Below, piece by piece: positions 40,285-51,400 of a DNA stretch of 64,000 nucleotides. The notes below the pieces were generated by a model. The model saw only the letters and a program-made list of their open reading frames with translations. It did no database searches and was not told the DNA's origin. Each line of letters starts with the position of its first letter. The stretch's first letter is position 1. A program made the translations under genes and the position numbers. The DNA lies in the NCBI GenBank assembly GCA_902491055.1, contig CABUGI010000001.1, positions 1-64,000 of the forward strand, given 5' to 3'. The stretch comes from an uncultured Collinsella sp. GTDB lineage: Bacteria > Actinomycetota > Coriobacteriia > Coriobacteriales > Coriobacteriaceae.

Positions 40285-42354
40285 ATGTCTTCCCAGTTGA
40301 CGGTTATTATCGCCGGTATCGTGCTGGTTGTGGCCATCGTGGTCGCGCTGGTCATCATGCGTCGTGGCGATTCCCGTTTTACCTACGATACGCAGCATGG
40401 AACGGCCCCACGCGCCACCGAGGGCGAGGGCAATACCGCGGCGACCGCCTTTAAGGGCCGCTTTTCCATCCTCACCACGGGTGTGGGCGCGATGTTTGCG
40501 GCGCTCGCCGTCAAGCTGTGGGGCATGCAGATGGTCTCGTCGGACTATTACGAGAAGCAGGCTAATAGCAATCAGACTCGCACCGTTACCACTCCCGCTG
40601 TACGCGGCCGCATCCTCGACCGCAATGGCGTGGCGCTTGTCCAGAACCGTCCCTCACTTGCTGTCGTGGCCTACCGCGACCTTGCCGAGGATGAGGTTCT
40701 GGTTCGCCATCTTGCCAACGTGCTTGGAATGCCTTACGTGGCGGTCCTTCGCAATATTCAGGACAATACAGAGGGCGCTCAGAGCCTGCATACCATCGCG
40801 ACGGACGTCCGTCGCTCCACGGTTGCCTATATCAAGGAACACGCCGGCGAGTTTCCGGGCGTCAAGATTGCCGAGCGTACCGAGCGCCAGTATCCATATG
40901 GCGAGACGGCATGCCATATCTTGGGCTATACCGGCACCATTACCTCCGAGCAGCTCGAGGCCCAGAATAAGAAAACCTCTGGCGATGATGATGCTTCTGC
41001 TGGCAAGATTACGTACCAGTCGGGCGATATCGTGGGCCAGGCGGGCGTTGAGAGCTACTACGAAAACCTGCTGCAGGGTATTCGTGGCGAGCAGACCGTC
41101 AAGGTCGATGCCTCGGGCAATGTGACCGGTCAGGCCGGTGCCGTGCCTGCGAAGGCCGGCTCCGACATTAAGCTCACGCTCGACCTTAAGATCCAGCAGG
41201 CCTGCGAGACGGCGCTGGCGAGCGCTATCGAGCTTGCCAAGACCACTGGCTACAGCAATGCCGGCAACGGCGCTGTGGTGTGTCTCGATCCCAACAATGG
41301 CGAGATCCTGGGCATGGCGAGCCAGCCCAAGTTCGATCCGTCCGTCTTTATCGGCGGCGTCTCAAATGACGTGTGGACCGAGCTCAATGATGACAAGGGT
41401 TCGCACCCGCTGCTCAACCGCGCCATTAGCGGACAGTACATGTCGGCCTCGACCATCAAGCCGCTCTCGGCACTGGCCGGTCTTGAGTTTGGAACCTACA
41501 CGTCGGGGCAGACGACCAACTGCACGGGCTATTGGACGGGTCTGGGCAAGTCGTGGGGCAAGTACTGCTGGTTGCATTCCGGCCACGGCACCATGACGCT
41601 GCAGTCGGGTATCGCCAACTCGTGCGACCCTGTCTTCTACGACATGGGCAAGGCGTTCTTTTATGACGAGCAACATCCCGAGGGCTTGCAGGAGGTCTTT
41701 CGTCGCTGGGGCCTAGGCAAGACCTGCGGTATCGATCTGCCGAGTGAGGGCGCGGGCCGTATTCCCGATGCCGAGTGGAAAGAGTCGTACTTCACCGACG
41801 CCTCTGCCGAGGACCGCAAGTGGAATGCCGGCGATATGACCAACATCGCCATCGGCCAGGGCGATATCCTGGTGACGCCCCTGCAGATGGCGTGCGCCTA
41901 TATGGGTCTTGCCAACGGCGGCAAACAGTACGTGCCTCACGTGTTTTTGTCTGCCGTGTCGCGCGATGGCGACGGCGATGCCTATAAGTACAACGGCAAG
42001 GGCAAGAAGAAGCGCCTGGAGGCCAAGATCAACAGCGATTCGGATTTGGCTCTTGTTCGCAACGGTATGCACGACGTGATTTACACGGCATCGACGTCCC
42101 TGGCGGCGCACTTTGGCACCCTGACGCCGCAGGTATACGGCAAGTCGGGCACGGGCGAGAAAAGTGGCGAGGACGAATACGCGTGGTTCTGCGCCTATGC
42201 GCCGGCCGATGACCCCAAGTATGTCATCGCTACTGTCCTGGAGCAGGGCGGCGGCGGCTCAGATACCGCGATGCATGTCGTGCGCGACGTGCTCGGCGTG
42301 ATTTATGACGAGCCCGATACCTCTTCGGCCTCGGGCGATTCTTCGGTTCGATAG
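40285..42354 (+). CDS. mrdA: penicillin-binding protein 2 (MrdA), transpeptidase of the elongasome
   Basis: 689 residues. One N-terminal membrane helix, then a second hydrophobic stretch near 60-80, the dimerisation domain with 'TPAVRGRILDRNGVALV', and the transpeptidase with 'SASTIKPL' (SxxK), 'SCD' and 'KSGTGE'. The first 60 residues before the usual start are an extra hydrophobic and polar segment. It cross-links peptidoglycan together with RodA, encoded next. Confidence 0.95.
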   Translation: MSSQLTVIIAGIVLVVAIVVALVIMRRGDSRFTYDTQHGTAPRATEGEGNTAATAFKGRFSILTTGVGAMFAALAVKLWGMQMVSSDYYEKQANSNQTRTVTTPAVRGRILDRNGVALVQNRPSLAVVAYRDLAEDEVLVRHLANVLGMPYVAVLRNIQDNTEGAQSLHTIATDVRRSTVAYIKEHAGEFPGVKIAERTERQYPYGETACHILGYTGTITSEQLEAQNKKTSGDDDASAGKITYQSGDIVGQAGVESYYENLLQGIRGEQTVKVDASGNVTGQAGAVPAKAGSDIKLTLDLKIQQACETALASAIELAKTTGYSNAGNGAVVCLDPNNGEILGMASQPKFDPSVFIGGVSNDVWTELNDDKGSHPLLNRAISGQYMSASTIKPLSALAGLEFGTYTSGQTTNCTGYWTGLGKSWGKYCWLHSGHGTMTLQSGIANSCDPVFYDMGKAFFYDEQHPEGLQEVFRRWGLGKTCGIDLPSEGAGRIPDAEWKESYFTDASAEDRKWNAGDMTNIAIGQGDILVTPLQMACAYMGLANGGKQYVPHVFLSAVSRDGDGDAYKYNGKGKKKRLEAKINSDSDLALVRNGMHDVIYTASTSLAAHFGTLTPQVYGKSGTGEKSGEDEYAWFCAYAPADDPKYVIATVLEQGGGGSDTAMHVVRDVLGVIYDEPDTSSASGDSSVR

Positions 42355-42363
42355 GAGGTTGCG

Positions 42364-43590
42364 ATGGATTTTTCTCCGGCGGATCTGTTCCGTTCAACCA
42401 AGACCGGCTCTCGCAGCAGCCTGGACCGCGTCAACAAGCAACTTTCGGCCTCGCGCGGCACGTTTCGCCAAAAGGTGCATATCGGTGTGCTCGTGGCTAC
42501 TGTGGCGCTCGTCGCCTACGGTGCCATCATCATCTGGTCGGCTTCGCAGTTTAAGGCCGATGCCTCGTTCTCACGCCATCTGCTGGGAATCGGCATCGGG
42601 GCGGTGCTGGCGGTGTTGGTCTGGCGTACCGACTTGCGCGGTATTTCCAATTTCTCGACGGCGTTGCTCGTCATCGACCTGATCGTGATCTTCTCGCCCA
42701 AGATTCCGGGCCTGTCCTATACGGGCGGTCTGGGCATGACGGGCTGGATCAAGATTCCCGGTATCGGCTTGACATTCCAGCCGGTTGAGCTTGCCAAGCT
42801 CATCACCATCTTCTTTATTGCTACGCTTGGCTCGCAATATAACGGTCGCATCGATACCGTTCGCGACTACGTCAAGCTCTGCGGCATGCTGTCCATTCCG
42901 TTTTTGGCCGTCGTTGCCATGGGCGACCTGGGCTCGGGCCTGGTCGTGCTTGTTTCGGGCGCCATCGTCATCTGCATGAGCGGTGCACGCCGCGAATGGG
43001 TGCTGTCGACTCTGGCCCTGCTCGTGGGCTTGGTGGCCCTCGTTCTGGCGCTCGATTCGGTCTTTGATTCGTTGCTCGGCCACGATGTGCTCATCAAGCA
43101 GTATCAGATGAACCGTCTGACGGTCTTTATCGACCCCGATAATGCCGATTCGGACGATGCCTACAACCTGCAGCAGTCGCTTATCGCCGTTGGCTCGGGC
43201 GGCTTCTTTGGTAAGGGTTTGGGCCATGCGACGCAGTCGGCCGGCGGCTTTCTGCCTGAGTTCCACACCGACTTCGTCTTCGCCTTCCTGTCCGAGACCT
43301 TTGGTTTTTGCGGTTCTTTTTTGCTCCTGTGCCTCTACGTGCTGCTGATCTTTTCGACGATTCGCGTCGCCTTTAAGTGTGAGTCGCTGTTTTTGCGTCT
43401 TTCGTGTGTGGGCATCGTTGGCATGTGGGCGTTCCAGACCTTCGAAAACATCGGCATGTGCATCGGCGTGATGCCGATTACCGGTATTCCGCTCCCATTT
43501 ATTAGCTTCGGTTCGTCTTCGATGATGATTCAGCTGCTGACGGTGGGTATCGTACAATCCATATGGCGGCATCGTTCGGGCGCCGCGTAA
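42364..43590 (+). CDS. rodA: RodA/FtsW family peptidoglycan glycosyltransferase
   Basis: 408 residues with about ten membrane helices. The SEDS motifs are visible: 'WIKIPGIGLTFQPVELAKL' (catalytic Asp region follows later), 'HTDFVFAFLSETFGF' and 'TGIPLPFISFGSSSMMIQL'. It polymerises glycan strands for lateral growth, paired with MrdA. AGGAGG-like sequence and a 9-base gap follow mrdA. Confidence 0.95.
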   Translation: MDFSPADLFRSTKTGSRSSLDRVNKQLSASRGTFRQKVHIGVLVATVALVAYGAIIIWSASQFKADASFSRHLLGIGIGAVLAVLVWRTDLRGISNFSTALLVIDLIVIFSPKIPGLSYTGGLGMTGWIKIPGIGLTFQPVELAKLITIFFIATLGSQYNGRIDTVRDYVKLCGMLSIPFLAVVAMGDLGSGLVVLVSGAIVICMSGARREWVLSTLALLVGLVALVLALDSVFDSLLGHDVLIKQYQMNRLTVFIDPDNADSDDAYNLQQSLIAVGSGGFFGKGLGHATQSAGGFLPEFHTDFVFAFLSETFGFCGSFLLLCLYVLLIFSTIRVAFKCESLFLRLSCVGIVGMWAFQTFENIGMCIGVMPITGIPLPFISFGSSSMMIQLLTVGIVQSIWRHRSGAA

Positions 43591-43608
43591 CCGCTGGAGG
43601 GGTTTGCC

Positions 43609-44538
43609 ATGAAAATTCCCGTAGATAAGCTGACCCGCGCTTTTAAGATGGGCGCGTCCGTTAAGAAGGATTCCGATACACCTGTGCGCGTCTCGGTCTA
43701 TCTGGATTCGTCCGCCTCGCGCTTTCTGGCCGAGACGGTGCGTGACGCCTTTGTGCCGCAGACGACCTCGGGCATTGTGCGCGTCGAGCGTCTGGGGGAG
43801 GAGCGAATTGCTCCAAAGACCGATACCGATGTGGTGCTGGTGCTCTCGTGTGGTTCCGACCGCTTGGAGAGTGCCGTGCAGGAGCTCGTGATCGCCGGCG
43901 CGCCCGTGTGCGTGCTTGCCGAGTCTGCTGTGGAGGTGCCGTTTATCGAGGAGTCTACGCCCATGCTCGGCGTGGTAGCGGCAACCGATAAGACGTATCT
44001 GCTCGAGACGCTTGCCCGCTGGATTCTCGATCGCACCGACAAGGAAACGGCTTTTGCGGCGAACTTTGCCTTCATGCGCATCGCTGCGGCCAATCGTATC
44101 ATCACCTCGTGCGCGCTCACCAATATGGCGACCGGTGCGCTGGTGTTTTTGCCGGGCGCCGATTATCCCGTTATGGCGCTGGCGCAGGTGGGCATGCTCT
44201 TTGAGCTCGCTGCCGTCTTTGGACGCGGCATTAAGCCTGAGCGCGGCTACGAGGTCGCGGGCGTGCTTGCCGGCGGTCTTGTGATCCGAGCGGTCACCCG
44301 CGCACTTGTCAAGCAGACGCCGCATATTGGGTTTGCCGTCAAGGCGCTCACTGCTGCCGCGGGCACCTATGGCATGGGCCGTGCGCTCGTTTCGCTCTAC
44401 GAGCGCGATGTCGACTACAGCCGTGCCAACGAGGTGGTCACTGCCACGTTCTCCCGCGTTCGCGATCTGGTGACCACGGTCGCGGGCGCTACCCGTCCTA
44501 TGGCGTCCTATCAGGACGCATCAGATCTCGCTGCTTAG
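43609..44538 (+). CDS. DUF697-like membrane protein
   Basis: 309 residues. The N-terminal half is a nucleotide-binding-like alpha/beta segment without a P-loop. The C-terminal half has hydrophobic helices with 'GADYPVMALAQVGMLFELA' and 'AVTRALVKQTPHIGFAVKA', resembling DUF697. It lies between rodA and a radical SAM gene. Function unknown. Confidence 0.7.
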   Translation: MKIPVDKLTRAFKMGASVKKDSDTPVRVSVYLDSSASRFLAETVRDAFVPQTTSGIVRVERLGEERIAPKTDTDVVLVLSCGSDRLESAVQELVIAGAPVCVLAESAVEVPFIEESTPMLGVVAATDKTYLLETLARWILDRTDKETAFAANFAFMRIAAANRIITSCALTNMATGALVFLPGADYPVMALAQVGMLFELAAVFGRGIKPERGYEVAGVLAGGLVIRAVTRALVKQTPHIGFAVKALTAAAGTYGMGRALVSLYERDVDYSRANEVVTATFSRVRDLVTTVAGATRPMASYQDASDLAA

Positions 44539-44548
44539 GGGTTTTCCG

Positions 44549-46426
44549 TTGCGCGTTGCATACCAAGACTGTTTTCATTTAATTGAGCCGTTGCTCGCCA
44601 AGGTCGAGAAGCCGAGTCGCTATATCGATCACGAGTGGGGCACGCTTTCCAAGGCCGATGCCGACTACCGTTGCTGCCTGATCTATCCGGATGTGTACGA
44701 GGTCGGTCTGCCCAACCAGGGTATCGCCATCCTCTACAACATCCTTAACCAGGCCGAGGGCATCTCCTGCGAGCGTGGCTATGTGCCGTGGCCCGATATG
44801 GGTGACGCCATGCGCGAGGCAGGCATTCCGCTGCTCTCGCTCGAGGGTGCTGCCCCCGTCGCTTCGTTTGATATCGTCGGTCTCCATGTGCCGCACGAGA
44901 TGGCGGTGACGAACTTCCTCGAGGCACTCGACCTCGCTGGCATTCCACTGTTGGCGGCCGACCGAGGCGAAGACGACCCTATCATCATCGCCGGCGGCCC
45001 CTCGGTGTACAACCCCGAGCCGTACGCGGCCTTCTTCGATGCCATCCTCATCGGTGAGGGCGAGGAATCGCTGCTCGAGACCTGCCAGCTGCATCGCCGC
45101 CTGCGTGACGAAGGGGTCCCGCGCGCGCAGATTGTCGAGCAGCTTGCATCCATTGCCGGCAACTACGTGCCATCGCTCTATGAGGTTCGTCACGACGAGC
45201 CCTGCTCGCCGCATGGCTACACCGTGCCGCGTGAAGGCAAGGATGCGCCGACCGTGGTCTACAAGCGCGTCGTCGAGGATTTCGGCGCCACGAATCCGCT
45301 GTCGCAGTCGTGCGTGCCCTATGCGCAGCTGGTTCACGACCGCCTGTCTATCGAGATCCTGCGCGGCTGCGCCCGCGGCTGTCGTTTTTGCCAGGCCGGC
45401 ATGACGTATCGTCCGGTGCGCGAGCGCTCGGCCGACCAGATCGTCTCGTCGGTGATTCAGGGTCTGGAAAAGACCGGCTATGACGAGGTGTCGCTGACCT
45501 CGCTCTCCACGACCGACCACTCCTGCATTCGCGACGTGCTCGGCAGGCTCAACCGTCGCCTGGAGGATACGGGTATTCGCGTGTCTATTCCGTCGCAGCG
45601 CCTGGATTCGTTTGGCGTGGATATGGCCGAGTCGGTCGCCGGCGAAAAGAAGGGCGGCCTGACGTTCGCGCCCGAGGCCGGTAGCCAGCGCATGCGCGAC
45701 ATCATTAACAAGAACGTGACCGAGGAGGACCTGGACCGTGCGGCCAAGGCGGCCTTCGAGGCCGGTTGGAACCGCATGAAGCTCTACTTTATGATGGGCC
45801 TTCCCGGCGAGCGCGATGAGGACATCGTGGCCATCGCCAATCTGGCCGATCACGTGCTGGAGCTCGGTCGTTCCGTGGTGCCCAAGGCTCGTCGCGGCTC
45901 GATTTCGGTGTCGATCTCGGTTTCGGTCTTTATCCCCAAGGCTGCCACGCCGTTCCAGTGGTGCCCGCAGCTCGACTACGACGACGTCAAGCGTCGCCAG
46001 AAGCTGCTTATCACGAGCGTTCGCAACCGTGCCGTCCGCGTGCATTACCACGATGCCGAGACCTCGCTCATCGAGGCCGCGCTTTCCCGCGCCGGTCGTG
46101 ACATGACGCCCGTCATCATCGATGCTTGGCGCTCGGGCTCTCGCTTTGACGCCTGGGTAGAGCATTTCTCGCTCGATAACTGGAAGGAAGCTGCTGCCAA
46201 AAACGGCATCGACCTCAATGAGCTCGTGCACCTGCCCTACGAGTTGGACTGGCGCCTGCCGTGGGAGCACGTGAGCCCCGGCTGCACGCGCGGCTTCCTC
46301 GAGCGCGAGTACCGTCGCTCGCTCGAGGGCGTCACGACTCCCGACTGTACCCGCACGTCGTGCACCGGCTGCGGGATCTGCCCCACGCTCCACGCCAAGA
46401 ATGTATTGATGGGTGATCGCGCATGA
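44549..46426 (+). CDS. radical SAM protein, TIGR03960 family
   Basis: 625 residues, TTG start. The N-terminal part is a B12-binding-like fold ('YPDVYEVGLPNQGIAILY'), and the radical SAM cluster is 'CARGCRFCQAG' (CxxxCxxC). The C-terminus has a second Cys group ('CTRTSCTGCGICP'). The family is found with the TIGR03936 partner in operons near ribosomal genes and has been linked to tRNA or ribosome modification, but the reaction is not established. It overlaps its partner by four bases. Confidence 0.92.
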   Translation: MRVAYQDCFHLIEPLLAKVEKPSRYIDHEWGTLSKADADYRCCLIYPDVYEVGLPNQGIAILYNILNQAEGISCERGYVPWPDMGDAMREAGIPLLSLEGAAPVASFDIVGLHVPHEMAVTNFLEALDLAGIPLLAADRGEDDPIIIAGGPSVYNPEPYAAFFDAILIGEGEESLLETCQLHRRLRDEGVPRAQIVEQLASIAGNYVPSLYEVRHDEPCSPHGYTVPREGKDAPTVVYKRVVEDFGATNPLSQSCVPYAQLVHDRLSIEILRGCARGCRFCQAGMTYRPVRERSADQIVSSVIQGLEKTGYDEVSLTSLSTTDHSCIRDVLGRLNRRLEDTGIRVSIPSQRLDSFGVDMAESVAGEKKGGLTFAPEAGSQRMRDIINKNVTEEDLDRAAKAAFEAGWNRMKLYFMMGLPGERDEDIVAIANLADHVLELGRSVVPKARRGSISVSISVSVFIPKAATPFQWCPQLDYDDVKRRQKLLITSVRNRAVRVHYHDAETSLIEAALSRAGRDMTPVIIDAWRSGSRFDAWVEHFSLDNWKEAAAKNGIDLNELVHLPYELDWRLPWEHVSPGCTRGFLEREYRRSLEGVTTPDCTRTSCTGCGICPTLHAKNVLMGDRA

Positions 46427-47235
46427 GTGAGCGCCTGACCGACAACCCCTCGCTCTTTAGACTTCGTGTTCGCTATGGCAAGCGCGATCGCCTTAAGTAC
46501 CTGGGCCATCTCGAAGTAATCCATACCATTGAGCGCATCGTGCGCCGTGCGGGACTTCCCTATGCCGTCACGCAGGGCTTCTCTCCGCACATGCGCGTGG
46601 GCTTCTCTTCGGCGCTGCCGGTGGGTACGTCGTCGACCTGCGAGTGGTATGACCTGTTTATGACCGAGTTCGTGGCGCTCGACGAGGCGTTTGGGCGCCT
46701 GGCTGCGGCGTCTCCGGCCGATCTGGCGCCCATCGAGGCGGCGTACATCGACGTGCGCACGCCGGCGTTGACGGCGCAGCTCACGCGCCTGTCGTATCGC
46801 ATCGACCTGCACTTGGATCCCGAGGCGCCCGTAAGCGCCGACGAGGTGCGTCGTGCGATCGACACGCTGCGCGCGGGCCACGGCATCGACTACGCGCGCG
46901 GCAAAAAGAGCAAGCGCTTGGATTTGGATCACACGCTCGTGGGCTATGAGCTCACGGCGGGGGAGCGCCCGGACCATTTGGTGCTCATGCTCGACACCCA
47001 TGCCGACAACGAGGGCTCCATGCGTCCGGAAATTTTGCTTTCTGCTGCTGATGTTTTGTTGCAGGGCTTGACCCCGGGCGTGGATGCACCTATTGTTTCC
47101 ACCGGTATGCAAGACCTCGTGACCATCTGCTCCTACGATGTCGAGCGTCAGAATCAAGCATGCGAGGACGACGAGGGCCGACTCGTCAGCCCCATACCTG
47201 TGCGAACTTGTGGATTTGCTCCACATACTCGTTGA
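46423..47235 (+). CDS. radical SAM-associated protein, TIGR03936 (DUF2344)
   Basis: 270 residues: 'RLRVRYGKRDRLKYLGHLE' at the start and 'GFSPHMRVGFSSALPVG' near 50 are the DUF2344 blocks. It is the usual partner of the TIGR03960 radical SAM enzyme (a single fused protein in some bacteria), so the two probably form a complex. The promoter for rplU overlaps its stop codon. Confidence 0.92.
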   Translation: MSERLTDNPSLFRLRVRYGKRDRLKYLGHLEVIHTIERIVRRAGLPYAVTQGFSPHMRVGFSSALPVGTSSTCEWYDLFMTEFVALDEAFGRLAAASPADLAPIEAAYIDVRTPALTAQLTRLSYRIDLHLDPEAPVSADEVRRAIDTLRAGHGIDYARGKKSKRLDLDHTLVGYELTAGERPDHLVLMLDTHADNEGSMRPEILLSAADVLLQGLTPGVDAPIVSTGMQDLVTICSYDVERQNQACEDDEGRLVSPIPVRTCGFAPHTR

Positions 47236-47260
47236 CGGGGGTATTTTCGCCTGCTACTAT
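47232..47260 (+). promoter_or_regulatory. sigma70-type promoter for rplU-rpmA
   Basis: TTGACG, 17 bases, TACTAT. It overlaps the end of the upstream gene and lies 43 bases before the L21 start codon. Confidence 0.78.
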
Positions 47261-47302
47261 ATTCGGCTGTTGCACTAACTGATGCATGAAGGGCAAGTAA
47301 AC

Positions 47303-47677
47303 ATGTACGCAATCGTTAACACGGGCGGCAAGCAGTACAAGGTCGCCACCGACGATGTCATCACCGTCGAGAAGATCGAGGGCAATGAGGGCGACAAGGT
47401 CACCCTGCCGGTTATCTTCCTCAACGATGGTAAGAAGATCGTCACCGATCCCGACAAGCTGGCCAAGGCCAAGGTTACCGCTCAGATCGTTGAGCAGTTC
47501 AAGGGCGAGAAGCAGCTGGTCTTCAAGTTCCACAAGCGCAAGCGCTATCGTCGTCTGAAGGGTCACCGTCAGCAGCTCACCAAGCTGAAGATCGTGAAGG
47601 TTCAGGCTACCTCCCGCGCCAAGAAGGCTGTCAAGGCAGAGGCTGAGGCTGTTGCCGAGGCTCCCGTCGCCGAGTAG
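47303..47677 (+). CDS. rplU: 50S ribosomal protein L21
   Basis: 124 residues, beginning 'MYAIVNTGGKQYKVATDD' and containing 'FKFHKRKRYRRLKGHRQQ', the rRNA-binding block. The Ala/Glu-rich end is longer than in E. coli. ATG 47303 is chosen over a start 21 bases upstream because the protein start is then canonical. Confidence 0.97.
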   Translation: MYAIVNTGGKQYKVATDDVITVEKIEGNEGDKVTLPVIFLNDGKKIVTDPDKLAKAKVTAQIVEQFKGEKQLVFKFHKRKRYRRLKGHRQQLTKLKIVKVQATSRAKKAVKAEAEAVAEAPVAE

Positions 47678-47710
47678 ATTACACTCGTAACGAAAGAGTA
47701 GGTATACACA

Positions 47711-47968
47711 ATGGCACACAAAAAAGGACTCGGTTCCTCCCGTAATGGCCGTGACTCCCGCGGTCAGCGCCTTGGCACGAAGCGCTATGCCGGCCAGACG
47801 GTAACCACGGGCACGATTCTCGTCCGTCAGCACGGCACGCACATCCACCCGGGTGAGAACGTTGGCCGTGGTAAGGACGACACGCTGTTCGCGCTGGTCG
47901 ACGGTACCGTTGAGTTCCACAAGGGTATCAAGCACAGGGTCAGCGTACGCCCGCTCGCGAACGCGTAA
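47711..47968 (+). CDS. rpmA: 50S ribosomal protein L27
   Basis: 85 residues: '[20 protein letters not shown]' and '[16 protein letters not shown]' are diagnostic. The N-terminus begins directly with the mature sequence; there is no Firmicutes-type cleaved leader. Follows rplU by 33 bases. Confidence 0.97.
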   Translation: MAHKKGLGSSRNGRDSRGQRLGTKRYAGQTVTTGTILVRQHGTHIHPGENVGRGKDDTLFALVDGTVEFHKGIKHRVSVRPLANA

Positions 47969-47993
47969 TTCACCCTTCATAGAGCACATATGT

Positions 47994-48037
47994 GGGAGGC
48001 ACTTGAGTTTTAGGATTCAAGGGTCTCCCTCTTTTTT
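47994..48037 (+). terminator. terminator after rpmA
   Basis: An interrupted stem pairs GGGAGgcaCTTGA with TTCAAGggtCTCCC, followed by a T run (CTTTTTTG). The obg ribosome binding site AGGAGG follows at once, so read-through is needed unless obg has its own promoter. Confidence 0.7.
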
Positions 48038-48041
48038 GTAG

Positions 48042-49520
<1,479 letters not shown>

Positions 49521-49523
49521 GCC

Positions 49524-50201
49524 ATGTCGCTGCGCGGTGGAATCGGTCTGCCCGAGCTTCCTCTAGAGGACGGGCAGGAGTTTAGGCTCGGCATTATGGG
49601 TGGCACCTTTGATCCCATCCATTACGGGCACCTGGTGACCGCCGAGCAGGCGCGCGAGTCGCTCGACTTGGACGCTGTGCTCTTTATGCCGGCGGGCTCT
49701 CCTGCCTTTAAGCTTGACAAGCCGGTGACGCCTGCCGAGGACCGTTATGCCATGACGGTCCTCGCCACCGCCGCGAACCCGGCCTTTTTGGCGAGCCGGT
49801 TCGAGATCGACCGTCCGGGTGTAACCTATACGGCCGATACGCTTCATGCCCTTCGCGACTTTTACCCGTCGCAGGTAAAGCTCTACTTTATTACGGGCGC
49901 CGACGCGATTATCGATATTGTGACTTGGCATGATGCCGAACGAATCGCTGAGCTTGCTACCTTTATTGCGGCGACGCGACCGGGCTTTGATATCGATACG
50001 GCGCGTGCCCGAATCAAAGAGTCGGGGCTGCCGTTCGACGTGCGCTATATTCAGATTCCGGCGCTGGCGATCAGCTCGACGAACATTCGCAAGCGTGTTG
50101 CCCGCGGTATGAGCGTGCGCTATCTTACGAGCGAGTCCGTGCTCGGCTACATTCGCAAACGCAGGCTATATGCCGATTTGGGCCAAGAAGATTTTGAGTG
50201 A
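49524..50201 (+). CDS. nadD: nicotinate-nucleotide adenylyltransferase
   Basis: 225 residues. 'GIMGGTFDPIHYGHLV' is the nucleotidyltransferase signature, and 'ISSTNIRKRVARG' the second ATP-binding motif. It converts nicotinate mononucleotide to the dinucleotide in NAD synthesis. It follows obg by three bases and precedes yqeK and rsfS, a common order. Confidence 0.95.
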   Translation: MSLRGGIGLPELPLEDGQEFRLGIMGGTFDPIHYGHLVTAEQARESLDLDAVLFMPAGSPAFKLDKPVTPAEDRYAMTVLATAANPAFLASRFEIDRPGVTYTADTLHALRDFYPSQVKLYFITGADAIIDIVTWHDAERIAELATFIAATRPGFDIDTARARIKESGLPFDVRYIQIPALAISSTNIRKRVARGMSVRYLTSESVLGYIRKRRLYADLGQEDFE

Positions 50202-50213
50202 TGGGGGTCTACG

Positions 50214-50822
50214 TTGTCGGTAGAGGATCAGTTTGAGGGCGATGAGCGCGCGCTGCTCAAGCGCATTCAAGAGCTGCTCGATGTTCGCATGAAGGATAAG
50301 CGCAAGCGCTATGTGCATTCGCTGGGTGTTGCCGAGACCGCACTTCATCTGGCCGAGGTCTACGGCGTTGACCGCTTTGATGCCGCTGCCGCCGGCCTGA
50401 TCCATGACTGGGACAAAGTGCTCTCCGACGACGAGCTGGTCACGCGCGCTCTGCATTACGGCATTAAGATTGCCGGCTCTCCTTCCGCCGCGACGCCGCT
50501 TTTGCATGGCCCTGTTGCCGCCTATGAACTTCCGCAGCTTTTTCCCGAACTGTCGCCGGCCGTTTTCCAGGCTGTCGACCGTCACACCGTGGGTGACTGC
50601 GACATGACGCCGCTCGATATGGTGGTCTTTGTGGCCGATGCCATCGAACCCAACCGCCACGGCGATTATGCCCATGCGCTGCGCAAGATGGTGGGGAAGT
50701 CCTCACTCGACGAGTTGTTCTTCTCCTGTTTTGCGCAGGGTCTGGTCTATGTGATCCAGTCCGGGCGCTATCTTTATCCCACGGCTATTTCGATTTACAA
50801 CCATTACGCCCAGCTGCGCTAG
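50214..50822 (+). CDS. yqeK: HD-domain hydrolase, YqeK family
   Basis: 202 residues, TTG start. 'KRYVHSLGVAETALHLAE' and 'GLIHDWDK' give the HD metal site, 'HTVGD' and 'DAIEPNR' the later ligands. YqeK-type enzymes hydrolyse diadenosine tetraphosphate symmetrically. Confidence 0.93.
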   Translation: MSVEDQFEGDERALLKRIQELLDVRMKDKRKRYVHSLGVAETALHLAEVYGVDRFDAAAAGLIHDWDKVLSDDELVTRALHYGIKIAGSPSAATPLLHGPVAAYELPQLFPELSPAVFQAVDRHTVGDCDMTPLDMVVFVADAIEPNRHGDYAHALRKMVGKSSLDELFFSCFAQGLVYVIQSGRYLYPTAISIYNHYAQLR

Positions 50823-50849
50823 CTCGGGCTGACTAGAAAGAGGTATTCC

Positions 50850-51305
50850 ATGGCCGACGAGACCATGACCGACGAGCAGATTCTTGAAGGTGTGGAGCAC
50901 AAGAGCTTCGCCGCCACGTCCGACCGCACTGCCGCCTCGCTGTCCGCGAGCGGTGTCGCCGCCGAGGATGTCGCCCGCGCCGCCGCGCAGGCCGCCTACG
51001 ACAAGAAGGGCGAGGACGTTCAGGTGCTCGACCTGACCGAGCTTTCCGATGTGTGCGACTACTTTGTGCTCGCCACCGGTACCAACAACCGCCAGGTCGA
51101 TTCGATCGTCGACGAGATCGAGGAGAAGGTCGCCGAGGCTTGCGGCGAGCATCCGTTCTCCATCGAGGGCCGCGAGCAGAAGACCTGGATGCTCATGGAC
51201 TACGGTTCGGTTGTCGTCCACGTCTTCACTCCCGAGGCGCGCGACTTCTACCGTCTCGAAAAGCTCTGGGGTGACGCCCCCCAGCTCCCCCTCAACCTCC
51301 TCTAG
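50850..51305 (+). CDS. rsfS: ribosome silencing factor RsfS
   Basis: 151 residues. The core 'DVCDYFVLATGTNNRQVDSI' and 'WMLMDYGSVVVHVFTPEAR' is typical. RsfS binds L14 and blocks subunit joining in starvation. An N-terminal extension of about 45 residues precedes the usual start of the fold. Confidence 0.95.
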   Translation: MADETMTDEQILEGVEHKSFAATSDRTAASLSASGVAAEDVARAAAQAAYDKKGEDVQVLDLTELSDVCDYFVLATGTNNRQVDSIVDEIEEKVAEACGEHPFSIEGREQKTWMLMDYGSVVVHVFTPEARDFYRLEKLWGDAPQLPLNLL

Positions 51306-51346
51306 TAGCTCATTTGAGACGGGGTTTAGCTACCCTCACGCATATC

Positions 51347-51388
51347 GCCGGGCAGGTGCGGTTTCCGCACCTGCCCGGCTTTCTTTTT
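51347..51388. terminator. strong bidirectional terminator between rsfS and dinB
   Basis: A perfect 15 bp stem (GCCGGGCAGGTGCGG with its complement) around a TTT loop, followed by TTTCTTTTT. It lies between two convergent genes and serves both ends. Confidence 0.92.
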
Positions 51389-51400
51389 GCCCAAAGGCGG